From Oceanobacter kriegii DSM 6294 (lineage in GTDB: Bacteria; Pseudomonadota; Gammaproteobacteria; Pseudomonadales; Oceanobacteraceae), in contig NZ_KE383934.1 in assembly GCF_000422845.1 (NCBI RefSeq), positions 81,431-145,430 of the forward strand: a DNA stretch of 64,000 bases, given 5' to 3'. The translations under genes and the position numbers were made by a program. Below are positions 8,680 to 17,578 of the stretch, in pieces; position 1 is the first letter of the stretch; each line of letters begins with the position of its first letter. The notes below the pieces were generated by a model. It was not told the DNA's origin, made no database searches, and saw nothing but the letters and a program-made list of their open reading frames with translations.

Positions 8680-9552
8680 ATGCCTGCCCTGAAACCCGAC
8701 TTTCCCGTGTATTCACGTGTCACCCGTTTTGTTAGCGGGCTAGGGCTTGGCTTGGGGCTTGGTCTAGGGGTAGGAATCAGCGCATTGTGTGTACTGCCGG
8801 CCAGCGCAGAAGAATCGGCGTCAGCGGCAGCAGGCGAGTCGATAGAGGATTCCCAGACAAGTTCACAGGCAAGCGCACAGCCATCGCCATGGAACTGGGG
8901 CATTGGGGTGGTATCGTCACGGGACGTGTACGCCGACTTCGACACCCGGGTGGTGCCTTTCCCGATGATCACCTACCACGGTGAACGCTTTCATTTGTTC
9001 GGCCCCTTTGCCCGTTACGACCTGACCCGAATCGGCAGCGCCAACCTCGCTTTGCAGGTGAATCCGGTGTTTGCCGGTTACGACGAGTCCGACAGTCCGA
9101 TTCTGCAAGACATGGACAAGCGTGGTTATTCCATGGCCGGTGGTTTGTCGTTGGATCAAAGCCTCGGCAACTGGCACTGGAACATCAATGCCACCCACGA
9201 TTTGCTGGGAGTCTACGACGGTTACGAAGCCGCCGTTGGTGCCGAATACAAAATCAAGCTGGGCAGCCTGTTGTTGGAGCCGGGTGCCAAAGCCATTTTC
9301 CAAAGCAGCGACTATGTTGATTACTACTACGGCGTGAAAGGCTCGGAAGCCCGTTCATGGCGGCCGGAATATCAGGCCGACAGTGTAGTGAACCAACAAA
9401 TCAGCCTGGCGCTGGCACATCAGAAAATTGCCGGAGGCGGCCTGCGCCTGCAAATGACCCATACCCGCTACGGCAAAGCCATCACCGATAGCCCGCTCAC
9501 CGACCGCAAAACCGCCTTGGGCGTGAATCTGGTGTACAGCCGGTTTTTCTGA
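8680..9552 (+). CDS. MipA/OmpV family outer-membrane protein
   Basis: Predicted outer-membrane beta-barrel of 290 residues. MipA proteins are known as scaffolds for murein enzymes or as porin-like proteins; the role here is not fixed. A long signal peptide ends near ASA-EE (about residue 44), and its hydrophobic core is a Gly-Leu repeat (GLGLGLGLGVG) encoded by a slippage-prone GGGCTTG tract. The mature part has alternating aromatic strands (WNWGIGVVSSRDVYADFDTR, LFGPFARYDL) and ends with a terminal phenylalanine (YSRFF), as barrel proteins do. The ATG has CCGGAG six bases upstream. Confidence 0.82.
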   Translation: MPALKPDFPVYSRVTRFVSGLGLGLGLGLGVGISALCVLPASAEESASAAAGESIEDSQTSSQASAQPSPWNWGIGVVSSRDVYADFDTRVVPFPMITYHGERFHLFGPFARYDLTRIGSANLALQVNPVFAGYDESDSPILQDMDKRGYSMAGGLSLDQSLGNWHWNINATHDLLGVYDGYEAAVGAEYKIKLGSLLLEPGAKAIFQSSDYVDYYYGVKGSEARSWRPEYQADSVVNQQISLALAHQKIAGGGLRLQMTHTRYGKAITDSPLTDRKTALGVNLVYSRFF

Positions 9553-9574
9553 CGTTGTTTTGCACCAGGGTCTT

Positions 9575-9604
9575 GTCGGATGGCGCAGGCTTATCCGACC
9601 TACA
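9575..9604. repeat. REP-like palindrome, GTCGGAT type
   Basis: GTCGGAT and ATCCGAC flank an 11-base centre and are followed by CTACAC, the enterobacterial-looking REP pattern. It lies just after mipA. Confidence 0.5.
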
Positions 9605-9673
9605 CGGGGTGAGGTTTTTGGCAGTGTCAGGATGTCGGATTGCGTAGATCGGCCCACGGTGGGGCAGATCAAT

Positions 9674-9701
9674 ACGCCCTCCAGCGTGTGCTGGAGGGCG
9701 T
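9674..9701 (-). terminator. Terminator hairpin after astB
   Basis: A perfect 12-base-pair stem ACGCCCTCCAGC with a four-base loop, seven bases after the astB stop on the minus strand. The T tract is weak, so termination may be partial. It could serve transcripts from both sides. Confidence 0.65.
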
Positions 9702-9707
9702 GCTGGG

Positions 9708-11060
9708 TCAGCTTAGCTGAAACGGATACAGCGCCTGGCCTTTCAGTCCCAATACCGTGATCAGGTCTTCCAGCGCGGTCATCACTTCGCGGTAGAACTG
9801 CACATCGGCCAAGTCAGCAACGCTGAGCTGGTCGCGGTAGTGGCGTTTTACCCAGTCTTGCAGTACATCGATTTTGGCTTCGTCCAGCAGGAATGCCGGG
9901 TTCACGGCCGCCAGTTGTTCGTCTGTCAGTACCACGCGCAATCGCAGGCAAGCAGGGCCGCCGCCGTTGCTCATGCTCTGGCGTACGTCGACAAATTCGA
10001 CGTTACGAATCGGTTGGTTGTGGTCCTGTAACGCGCGTTCGATCCATTTGCGTACGGCGCTGTTTTCTTCACATTCCGACGGTGCAATCAGGCGCATCTT
10101 GCTCATGTCGCCATCGGCTGAGGCCAGCAGCTGGCTGTTGAACAGGTAGGACTTGATGGCGTCTTGCAGGCTGACGTCGTCTGCGTTAACGCAGAGGGTT
10201 TGCAGCGGCAGATAGGCTCGCAGGGTTTCGAACGCCTGTTCGGCAGCCTGGGCTTGGTAGGCGTGCTGGTGGTACATCAGCAGCGGGCCATTACCCACGG
10301 CAACAACGTCGTTATGGAAAGCGCCTGCGTTGATGGCCTGGGCGGCTTGTTGCAGGTAAACAGCAGTTTGGGTGCCATGCTGGCGGGCGACGGCTTCGCT
10401 GGCGGCGAGGGTTTGGCGGCCCGGGAAGGTCAGGCTGCTGAGATCGGTCTGGTCGTCGCGGCCATACACGAACAGGCCCACACCAGCGTCGCCATAGCTG
10501 GTGCACAAGCGGGTATGGTTGGCAGCTCCTTCGTCACCAAAACGACCGATCGAAGGGACGGCGCTGTGCACTGCAAAGTGATCGCTGTTGCCAAACACGG
10601 TGTTCAGAATGCGCTCGGTCTGTGGGTGTTCGATCGCACGGTGAGCGGTGGTCAGCAGGTTGGCCGGAGTGAAGTGAACACGGCCATCGCTGCTATCGGC
10701 AGACGGCGTCACCGTTGCTGCGTTGGCGGCCCACATGCTGGAGGCGGAGTACACCATCGACAGCAGTTCCGGCGCTTGTTGGGCGGTGCTGCTGATGATG
10801 TGTTCGTCTGGGCCGCGGAAACCGAGTTGGCTTAGTACGCTTAGGTCTGGCCGCTGCTGTGGTGGCAGGAAGCCCTGGGTGTAGCCCAGCTTGATCAGCG
10901 TGCGCATTTTCTCCAGCCCTTGCAGCGCGGCTTCGCGCGGGTTGGAGGTGCGCAGGGCATTGCGGCTGGAGGCTAGGTTGCCGGAGGCCAGGCCGCCGTA
11001 GTGGTGGGTTGGGCCGATGAGGCCGTCGAAGTTGACTTCGCGGGCGTTGGTAGTGGTCAT
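9708..11060 (-). CDS. astB: N-succinylarginine dihydrolase
   Basis: Second enzyme of the arginine succinyltransferase pathway: converts N-succinylarginine to N-succinylornithine, CO2 and two ammonia in the cytoplasm. 450 residues, matching the E. coli enzyme. It begins with EVNFDGLIGPTHHYGGLASGN, includes the active-site stretch around NALRTSNPREAALQGLEKM, and has a C-terminal SMSNGGGPACLRLRV with the catalytic cysteine. The start at MTTTNAREV is chosen because the frame is family-like only from there; ATG four codons earlier is possible. It is the last gene of the operon and, unusually, lies 316 bases after astD. Confidence 0.93.
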   Translation of the reverse strand: MTTTNAREVNFDGLIGPTHHYGGLASGNLASSRNALRTSNPREAALQGLEKMRTLIKLGYTQGFLPPQQRPDLSVLSQLGFRGPDEHIISSTAQQAPELLSMVYSASSMWAANAATVTPSADSSDGRVHFTPANLLTTAHRAIEHPQTERILNTVFGNSDHFAVHSAVPSIGRFGDEGAANHTRLCTSYGDAGVGLFVYGRDDQTDLSSLTFPGRQTLAASEAVARQHGTQTAVYLQQAAQAINAGAFHNDVVAVGNGPLLMYHQHAYQAQAAEQAFETLRAYLPLQTLCVNADDVSLQDAIKSYLFNSQLLASADGDMSKMRLIAPSECEENSAVRKWIERALQDHNQPIRNVEFVDVRQSMSNGGGPACLRLRVVLTDEQLAAVNPAFLLDEAKIDVLQDWVKRHYRDQLSVADLADVQFYREVMTALEDLITVLGLKGQALYPFQLS

Positions 11061-11376
11061 GTGTTTATCCATTTTTATCAGGAGGGTTGGTTTGCCTCTT
11101 GGGGAGAACTTCTCTCTCCTTCGGTGCTGCGCGGTTAAGCCAAAGGCGCCAGCCCCTCTGCTTCGCGCTTCCGGTTCGCTGTTCAGCAATGGCTGCAAAT
11201 TCACAACGGTAACGCCCACATTCGGCATCCCTGCCTCAAGTGGGCTAAGTGGCCATCCATGGCCACATTACCTGTTCATTTTGGCCATGGCTGGCGCACC
11301 TCGACGCGCATGTTTGGAGCCGCAATTACGGGGTTTAGGTCTTGTAGCCTCGGTATCCTCGAAGCTGCGTTGTTGT
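11061..11376. other. 316-base intra-operon gap with palindromes
   Basis: Lies between astD and astB, where such operons usually have few bases. It holds the perfect palindrome GTGGCCAT-CC-ATGGCCAC at 11249-11266 and another GGCCATGGC at about 11287. The minus-strand frame entering astB is open for part of it but does not look like protein. An inserted small repeat or a processing/termination site are possibilities. No second copy was found in this window. Confidence 0.45.
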
Positions 11377-12831
11377 TTATTCGCTTTTTAGCCCCGGCAG
11401 CGGTGCTGGTTGGTATTCGTTGGTGCTGCCAGCCGCGCTGATGGCCTGTGGCCAAGCGCAGTAGTCGGCGGCGTACCAGGCGCTGGGGCGGTGGTTGCCG
11501 CTGGCACCAATACCGCCGAACGGTACTTTGCTGGAGGCTCCGGCCGTTGGCTGGTTGATGCTGATCACACCGGCTCGAATGCCTTGTTTGAAGTCGCGTT
11601 GGTGATCGCTGCTGTTGCTGACCAGTCCGGCGGCGAGGCCGAACCTGGTGCGGTTGGCGATTTCTAACGCTTGTTCAAAGTTCGCTACCCGAATCACTTG
11701 CAGCAGTGGTCCGAACCATTCGTCGTCGGGGATGTTGTTCTTTCCGTTCACCACGTCTGTTACATCCACCAGTCCCGGCGTCAGCACATAGCCTTGCTCA
11801 CCATGAGGTCTGGATTGCAGCAGTGGTTTGCCGCCCAGTTCAACCAGCATTTGCTGGCCTTTCAGCAAATCGTCGCGGGCTTTGGCACTGATCACCGGGC
11901 CATAAAAGCTGCTTTCTGATTGGTTGAGGTCAAGCTGCTGGCAGCGTTGGCTCAGTTCATTCAGCAGGGCTGCGGTTGACTTGTTCTCTACCAGAATCAA
12001 GCGACGGGCACAGGTGCAACGCTGTCCGGCGCTGATAAAGGCGCTGCGGATTATCAGGTCGGCGGCTTTGCCGATGTCGTTGCTGTTGAGGCTGTCGTCG
12101 ACGATGAGCGGATTATTACCGCCCATTTCCAGCGCCAGAATCACTTCCGGGCGACCACCAAATTGCTGGTGCAGTAATTTGCCGGTGGTGGAGGAGCCGG
12201 TGAACAGCAGGCCGTCGATGTCCTGGGCGCACAGTGCCTTGCCGACTTCGACTTCGCCCTGCACCAGATTCAGTACACCATCGGGAAGGCCTGCGCTTTG
12301 CCAAAGCTGCACGGTGCGTTCGGCCACCCATGGGGTCAGTTCGCTGGGTTTGAATACCATGGTATTGCCCGCCAGCAAGGCTGGAACAATGTGGCCGTTG
12401 GGCAGGTGACCCGGGAAGTTGTAAGGGCCGAACACGGCCATCACGCCGTGAGCATGGTGTTCCAGGCTGGCGCTGGAGCCGGTGCGTTGCAGGGCGGCGT
12501 CGATGGAGATTTCGACCTTGTTGATCATCGCCTGCACTTCGGTCAGGGCTTCCCACTGAGGCTTGCCGGTTTCCTGATGAATAACGGTGGCCAGTTCGGT
12601 TTTGTGTTCGGCCAGCAGTTCGGCGAATTTGCGCACCACGGCACGGCGCTGGTCGGCACTGCTGCGCGACCAACTTTTGAAGGCGGTACGGGCGGCACCA
12701 ACGGCCAAAGCAACCTGTGCCTGGCTGGCTTGATGTTTTTGCCAAACCGGAGCTTCGGTTTGTGGGTTCAGGGAGGTCAGGCTGGGGCCTTCACCCTGTT
12801 GCCACTGGTTGTTGATCATGATGGCTTTCAT
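11377..12831 (-). CDS. astD: Succinylglutamate semialdehyde dehydrogenase
   Basis: Oxidises N-succinylglutamate semialdehyde to N-succinylglutamate with NAD, the fourth step of the succinylarginine pathway. 484 residues, an aldehyde dehydrogenase throughout: FGPYNFPGHLPNGHIVPALLAGNTMVFKPS stretch near residue 135 for NAD, the glutamate in LEMGGNNPL near residue 240, and the catalytic cysteine in SAGQRCTCARR near residue 275. The PNGH motif in the cofactor loop is typical of AstD. Start ATG at MKAIMINNQW. astA lies 13 bases upstream in the operon. Confidence 0.93.
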   Translation of the reverse strand: MKAIMINNQWQQGEGPSLTSLNPQTEAPVWQKHQASQAQVALAVGAARTAFKSWSRSSADQRRAVVRKFAELLAEHKTELATVIHQETGKPQWEALTEVQAMINKVEISIDAALQRTGSSASLEHHAHGVMAVFGPYNFPGHLPNGHIVPALLAGNTMVFKPSELTPWVAERTVQLWQSAGLPDGVLNLVQGEVEVGKALCAQDIDGLLFTGSSTTGKLLHQQFGGRPEVILALEMGGNNPLIVDDSLNSNDIGKAADLIIRSAFISAGQRCTCARRLILVENKSTAALLNELSQRCQQLDLNQSESSFYGPVISAKARDDLLKGQQMLVELGGKPLLQSRPHGEQGYVLTPGLVDVTDVVNGKNNIPDDEWFGPLLQVIRVANFEQALEIANRTRFGLAAGLVSNSSDHQRDFKQGIRAGVISINQPTAGASSKVPFGGIGASGNHRPSAWYAADYCAWPQAISAAGSTNEYQPAPLPGLKSE

Positions 12832-12844
12832 GGCAGTGGTTTCC

Positions 12845-13906
12845 TCACACTCGTGGCTTGATGACGTTGCTGGTCAGTCGGGCTGGCACCCAGGCCACTC
12901 GGTCGCCAGAACGCATTTGCAGGGCTTCCAAGGCCGGGCCCGTCAGTTCCAGACCGTGGGCGGTGGTGGCGGAGCCGCTTTCGTTGGCTTCGGTGCAGAT
13001 TACCCGGAAGTTGTTCCAGTGCGGATTGGCTGCAATCACCTGGGTCGACGGGGCCGGTTCGTTCAACGACTCTGCTGCCAGGGCCTTGTGCTCACGGATG
13101 GCTTTGACGGTTTCGATGTGGTTGAGGTCGGCGCGCAACAGCGGGCCGGCATCGAAGATGTCGACCACTTTTTCGTAGCGGAAGCCTTCTTCTTCCAACA
13201 GTCGGGTAGCGCGGCGCCCGGCATCGGCCGGGCGGCCAATCACGGCGCGGGCATCTTCCGGCAGCAGGTTGGTGTAAATGGGGTATTTCGGCATCAGCTC
13301 GGTGATGAACTGGTTGGAACCAACGCCGCAGAGGGTGTCGGCCTCGTCGAATTCCATTTCAAAAAAGTGCATGCCAATGGCGTTCCAGAACGGGCTGTTG
13401 CCGTCTTCGTCGGTCCAGCCGCGCATCTCGGCAATCACGGATTCGGCAAAGCGATCCGGAAACAGTCCCATCAATAAATAGCGCGAACGTGCCAGCCAGT
13501 GGCCGTTGCCGCGATAGGCCGGGTCGAGGAACAGCGACCCGACTTCGGAGCAATCGGTGTAGTCATTGGTGAGGTGCAGCATGTCGCTGCGCACTTGACG
13601 ATTGAGCGAATGCGAAAAGTGGGTGGTGGTCATCATGCGGTAGGCATAGAACGCCTGCCGCGCGCCGGTCATGGCATAGACACCGGCACAGCCGACGACT
13701 TTCTGTTTGGCGGTGTCTTCCATCGCCAGAAAGAAGAAGTCGTCGTGATGACGCTGACTGCGCTCAAAGCTTTCGCAGGAGCGGTTGATGCGTGCCAGCA
13801 GGGCTTCCGGATCTTCTGGCAAGGAGGTCATGCCCTGACCGGCGGCTTTGGCCAATGCCATCAGGTCATCGAGATCGCCGGGTTGCATGGGGCGAATGAT
13901 CAACAT
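12845..13906 (-). CDS. astA: Arginine N-succinyltransferase
   Basis: Transfers succinyl from succinyl-CoA to arginine, the entry step of ammonia-producing arginine breakdown. 353 residues, close to the 344 of E. coli. The N-terminal LIIRPMQPGDLDDLMALA and the conserved block EVGSLFLDPAYRGNGHWLARSRYL near residue 120 are family marks. Only one gene is present, so it is the homomeric or single-subunit arrangement, not the AruF/AruG pair. It overlaps the upstream hydrolase gene by seven bases, pointing to coupled translation. Confidence 0.93.
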   Translation of the reverse strand: MLIIRPMQPGDLDDLMALAKAAGQGMTSLPEDPEALLARINRSCESFERSQRHHDDFFFLAMEDTAKQKVVGCAGVYAMTGARQAFYAYRMMTTTHFSHSLNRQVRSDMLHLTNDYTDCSEVGSLFLDPAYRGNGHWLARSRYLLMGLFPDRFAESVIAEMRGWTDEDGNSPFWNAIGMHFFEMEFDEADTLCGVGSNQFITELMPKYPIYTNLLPEDARAVIGRPADAGRRATRLLEEEGFRYEKVVDIFDAGPLLRADLNHIETVKAIREHKALAAESLNEPAPSTQVIAANPHWNNFRVICTEANESGSATTAHGLELTGPALEALQMRSGDRVAWVPARLTSNVIKPRV

Positions 13907-15177
13907 GGCAGTTGGCCCTCTTTCAGATGTTGATGAAGTGTTTGAATCAGCACAATCGACAGCGCAGTACGTTCAGTAAAGCTGTCGAGGCAGGCAAATT
14001 CCTGGTCGGTATGAATGTTGGCACCGCGTACGCCAAGGGTATCGATGTTGATCAGTCCGGCCGCTGCCAGATTATTGCCCTCACAGCAGCCACCGGTGGC
14101 GCGCCATTGAATGTCCAGTCCCAGCTGGGTGCCGCACTGCTTGAGCAGGTTGAACAGCGCCAGCTGGCGTTCGGTCATCGGCTTTGGCGGTCGGTTGAAA
14201 TGGCCATGCAGCTGCAATTCCACGCCGGTATCTGCGCTTGCTTGCTGCAAAATTCGCTCGGCCTGATCGAGCAGGTACTGCTGCTGTTCGGGCTCTTTCA
14301 CTCGTACATTAAAGCGGCATACACAGGTATCGGGGACGATATTCACCGCACCGCCACCGAGAATCTGGCCAATGTTGACGCTCAGGCCCGCGGCTTCGTC
14401 GCTCAGTTGCGCCAGCTCGTGGGTAACCCGGGCGATGGCGGCGACGGCATTGCGGCCTTCAAAAAACGCGCGTCCGGCGTGGGTGCTTTTGCCTTTGGCG
14501 GTGATCGAGAAGTTGCCACTGCCTTTGCGAGCTCCGGCCAGGGTGCCGTCCTCCAGCGCCGGTTCGTAGGTCATGCCAATGGCGAACTGGCTGTTGTCGA
14601 GTGTATGTTTGGCCAGCTGCGCCAGCACCGGGCCGGAGCAGGGCGAGCCGATTTCTTCATCCGGAGAAATCGCTACGGTAAAGCCAACCTCGTCTTTCAG
14701 TTCAGAATGGTTAAGCCAGTTCAGCACTTCGGACACCAGTACCAGCCCGCCTTTCATATCGGCGGTGCCGGGGCCGCGCAACAGGTTGCCGTCGGTCCAG
14801 CACTGTTGGAAATCGCAGTCCTTGGGAAACACGGTGTCGCTGTGGCCGGTGAACAGCAGCTGCAACGGTGCTTGCGGTCGGCTTTGGAATACTTGCATTG
14901 GGGCCAATGGCAACTGACTGACGTCGGCGTTATCGGTGACGCGCTCCAGCGGGCCCAGCTCTATCTCGCGGTAGTCGTCCGCCAGCGGAGCGAACAGCGC
15001 CTTGAAGTGGGCCTGTACCTGCTGAATACCGGCGAGGTTGTAGCTGCCGGAATTGATGTCGCACAGCTCAATGGTCTGCTGAACCATCTGCTCGGCGCGG
15101 GCTTCCAGTTGGCTCATCAGGCTGGTATTGGCGTCTGAGCTTGCTGTTGATGTAGGGGGTGTTGACGGTTGCTTCAT
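13900..15177 (-). CDS. M20-family metallohydrolase, first gene of the ast operon
   Basis: Zinc peptidase/deacylase of the glutamate carboxypeptidase (CPG2-like) branch, 425 residues. Metal and catalytic motifs are seen in order: TGHSDTVFP (His, Asp), GPGTADMKGG (Asp), SPDEEIGSP (Glu-Glu) and a late HTDQEF (His). The lid domain contains STHAGRAFFEGRNAV. It leads the operon with astA, overlapping by seven bases. No astE is present in the window, so hydrolysis of N-succinylglutamate to glutamate and succinate is a reasonable hypothesis but not shown by sequence. A second in-frame ATG (MSQLEARAEQ, residue 21) is also possible. The N-terminal 20 residues are Ser/Thr-rich. Confidence 0.8.
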   Translation of the reverse strand: MKQPSTPPTSTASSDANTSLMSQLEARAEQMVQQTIELCDINSGSYNLAGIQQVQAHFKALFAPLADDYREIELGPLERVTDNADVSQLPLAPMQVFQSRPQAPLQLLFTGHSDTVFPKDCDFQQCWTDGNLLRGPGTADMKGGLVLVSEVLNWLNHSELKDEVGFTVAISPDEEIGSPCSGPVLAQLAKHTLDNSQFAIGMTYEPALEDGTLAGARKGSGNFSITAKGKSTHAGRAFFEGRNAVAAIARVTHELAQLSDEAAGLSVNIGQILGGGAVNIVPDTCVCRFNVRVKEPEQQQYLLDQAERILQQASADTGVELQLHGHFNRPPKPMTERQLALFNLLKQCGTQLGLDIQWRATGGCCEGNNLAAAGLINIDTLGVRGANIHTDQEFACLDSFTERTALSIVLIQTLHQHLKEGQLPC

Positions 15178-15479
15178 GGCTTCGATGACACGGGTTCCCG
15201 ATTCAGTTGATCTCAGTTTGGTTCAGTGCCGAACGAATGTGATGCGTAGTTGTGGCTTAAAAGCCGAATAAAGTTCTGATTGGTTTTTAGTGGTTCTAAA
15301 ATGCCTTTAAAGCCTTTATTTATGGGGTTTTAGGCAGTTTTTGAGATTTTATGAACGAACAAAATATCAGGGTTTTGCAAAACAACCGGATTAAATTTTT
15401 TCGGTTATTCATACACTGAAAGGACACAAAGACCGAGATGTCCGGCGCTGGAATCGCCGGGCAGGAGGAGAGTATCCGT
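15178..15479. promoter_or_regulatory. Divergent control region, M20/ast operon and aminotransferase
   Basis: 302 bases, AT-rich between about 15230 and 15420 compared with the flanking genes. It contains runs such as TTAAATTTTTTC and short partial repeats TTTAAAGCCTTTATTTATGG. The adjacent AsnC/Lrp-type regulator is the obvious candidate to bind here. No operator could be assigned with confidence. Confidence 0.45.
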
Positions 15480-16955
15480 ATGAGCAACCATTCCCCATCA
15501 GGCCAAACCGAAACGGCCGCTGCAACTGCGTCCCCAGCCGCGACGAGCATTGAGGCTGGCGCTTTTGATACCGCTGCACTGGCGGCACAGGACCACGATG
15601 TGATGCTGCACCCGGCGTCTTCCATTACGGCACTGGAGGCCAATGGCCCCAGTATGATGGTGGGTGGCAAGGGCTCTACGGTGTTTGAAGCACGGTTGGA
15701 AGCCGGAGCCGAGGGCGAAACCACGGCGCTGCTGGATGCGGTGGGTGGTTTGTGGTGTGTGAATGCCGGTTATGGCCGCGAGGAGCTCACCGAGGCGATG
15801 AAGCAAGCGGCCGATCAGCTGGCTTATTATCACACCTTCAGCAATGCCTCGAACCCATGGCAGGTGGCGCTGGCGGACAAACTGCTGTCGATTGCGCCGC
15901 CTTCCTTGCAGGACGGCCGGGTGTTCTTCGGTTCTGGCGGCAGTGACGCTAACGACACCCTGATTAAAATCGCCTGGCACTACCATGCACTGCGCGGCAA
16001 GCCGAACAAAATCAAGGTGATTGCTCGCGAGCAGGCCTATCACGGCACCTCCATCAGCACCGCCAGTTTGACCGGATTGGGTGGTTTTCATAAAGGTTAC
16101 CCTCTGCCGCAGGATTTTGTTTTGCGTACGGAGTGCCCTCACTATTACACTCGTGCCCTGCCTGATGAATCGGAAGCAGAATTTTGCCAGCGCCTGATCA
16201 AGGCCGTTGAAAGCCTGATTGACGAGCACGGTGCCGATAACATATCCGCGTTCTTTGCCGAACCGATTCACGCTGCCGGTGGTATTATTGAGCCGCCAGC
16301 CGGATATTATCCGGCTCTGAAAGCCTTGCTAAGCCAGCACGACATCCTGTTGGTGGCTGACGAAGTGGTGTGCGGTTATGGCCGTTTGGGCAGCTGGTTT
16401 GGTTCTACCCAGTTGGGATTCGAGCCAGACATGATGAGCTCCGCCAAGGGCCTGACCAGTGGCTACTTCCCAATGTCTGCCGCGTTTGTATCGAATGCTG
16501 TGTGGCAGGTGCTGAAGCAGGGTTCAGACGTTTATGGCGCGTTTTCTCACGGTTACACCTATTCCGGTCATCCGGTGGGGGCTGCGGTGGCGCTGGCCAA
16601 CTTGCAGTTGATTGAGCGCGAAGGACTGGTAGAGCAAGCGGCAGAACACGGTGCTTACTTGCACCAACAGCTGCGTGAGCGCGTTCTGACGCTGGCCAAC
16701 GTTGGCGAAATTCGTGGTCGCGGCTTGTTGGCCGGGGTGCAGCTGGTGGCCGATAAAGTCAGTAAAACCCTGCCAAACCCGGCTGATAAATGGCCTCTGA
16801 AAGTGAGCCAGGCAGTACGTAAGCAGGGCGTTATCGTGCGTCCGCTGCCAAGCGTGGGCGCGTTGGCGATTTCGCCGCCGCTGGTGATCACCAAGGCCGA
16901 AATCGACCAGCTGGTGGATGCGCTGGTTGCTGCCATTCAGCAAGTTCTTGAATAA
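15480..16955 (+). CDS. Class III (omega) aminotransferase
   Basis: PLP-dependent transaminase, 491 residues, of the putrescine/beta-alanine/omega-amino acid type. Family features are GLWCVNAGYGREEL near residue 95, FGSGGSDANDTLIK (phosphate site) near residue 150, the YHGTS block near residue 190, DEVVCGYGRLG near residue 305 and the PLP lysine in MSSAKGLTSGY near residue 330. The second ATG is chosen because GGAGGAG stands before it. An ATG 14 codons upstream is possible. It is divergent from the ast operon and read with an AsnC/Lrp-type gene. It may replace AstC (succinylornithine) or act on another amine; length and sequence resemble omega-transaminases more than AstC. Confidence 0.83.
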   Translation: MSNHSPSGQTETAAATASPAATSIEAGAFDTAALAAQDHDVMLHPASSITALEANGPSMMVGGKGSTVFEARLEAGAEGETTALLDAVGGLWCVNAGYGREELTEAMKQAADQLAYYHTFSNASNPWQVALADKLLSIAPPSLQDGRVFFGSGGSDANDTLIKIAWHYHALRGKPNKIKVIAREQAYHGTSISTASLTGLGGFHKGYPLPQDFVLRTECPHYYTRALPDESEAEFCQRLIKAVESLIDEHGADNISAFFAEPIHAAGGIIEPPAGYYPALKALLSQHDILLVADEVVCGYGRLGSWFGSTQLGFEPDMMSSAKGLTSGYFPMSAAFVSNAVWQVLKQGSDVYGAFSHGYTYSGHPVGAAVALANLQLIEREGLVEQAAEHGAYLHQQLRERVLTLANVGEIRGRGLLAGVQLVADKVSKTLPNPADKWPLKVSQAVRKQGVIVRPLPSVGALAISPPLVITKAEIDQLVDALVAAIQQVLE

Positions 16956-16979
16956 CATTTTACCAAAGCGAGGTTGCCG

Positions 16980-17477
16980 GTGAGACGGGCAAGTGAACTG
17001 GACAGACTGGATTTACGCATGCTGCAAGCCTTGCAGGATGACGGACGTATTACCAACAAGGAGTTGGCTGCCAAGGTCAACCTGTCGCCCAGTGCCTGTC
17101 ACCAGCGACTGCAAAAGCTGATTCAGGACGGCTGGATTGACGGCTTTATTGGCATGATCAATATCGACCGTTTGTGCCAGCCGGTGCAGTGCATTGCCAC
17201 CATTTCATTGGGCAGCCATGCGCCGGATACCTTCCGCTTTCTGGAGCAGCGCATTGAAGCGATTCCGGAAGTGATGGAAGCCTGGACGGTGAGCGGCGGC
17301 TGTGACTTTATTGTGCGGTTTATTTGTTCGCACATGACGCGTTACATGGAGTTGAGTAACTCGCTGATCCAGATGTGTCCGGAAATCAGCAACATCAACA
17401 CCCATGTGATTCTGAAAGAAAGCAAGAAATTCAAAGGCTATCCGGTGGATGAGCTGATGAATCCTCGTGGGCTTTGA
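16980..17477 (+). CDS. AsnC/Lrp family transcription regulator
   Basis: 165 residues. An N-terminal winged helix-turn-helix (LDRLDLRMLQALQDDGRITN, then ELAAKVNLSPSACHQRLQKL) precedes an RAM effector domain (about 75-150) with VMEAWTVSGGCDFIVRF. The GTG start fits GCGAGG six bases upstream; a TTG two codons earlier is an alternative. It is 24 bases after the aminotransferase and probably co-transcribed. Regulation of that gene and the facing ast operon in response to an amino acid is likely by position but not shown. Confidence 0.88.
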   Translation: MRRASELDRLDLRMLQALQDDGRITNKELAAKVNLSPSACHQRLQKLIQDGWIDGFIGMINIDRLCQPVQCIATISLGSHAPDTFRFLEQRIEAIPEVMEAWTVSGGCDFIVRFICSHMTRYMELSNSLIQMCPEISNINTHVILKESKKFKGYPVDELMNPRGL

Positions 17478-17511
17478 GCGGTTTTCAGGCTTTCAAACAC
17501 CAGAAAAGATA

Positions 17512-17544
17512 AAAGCCGAAGCATATATATGCTTCGGCTTTTTG
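17512..17544. terminator. Bidirectional terminator between convergent genes
   Basis: AAAGCCGAAGCATATATATGCTTCGGCTTT is a near-perfect palindrome with A and T runs on both sides, so it can end both the AsnC-type gene and codA. Confidence 0.85.
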
Positions 17545-17578
17545 GGTTAAGTAATCACCCTTTCAGTTTCCCAGCCAA

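Noticed and set aside
13912..15138. Open frame of 408 codons on the plus strand over the M20 gene
   Set aside because: Antisense to a clear M20 enzyme with all metal motifs; no domain or ribosome site.
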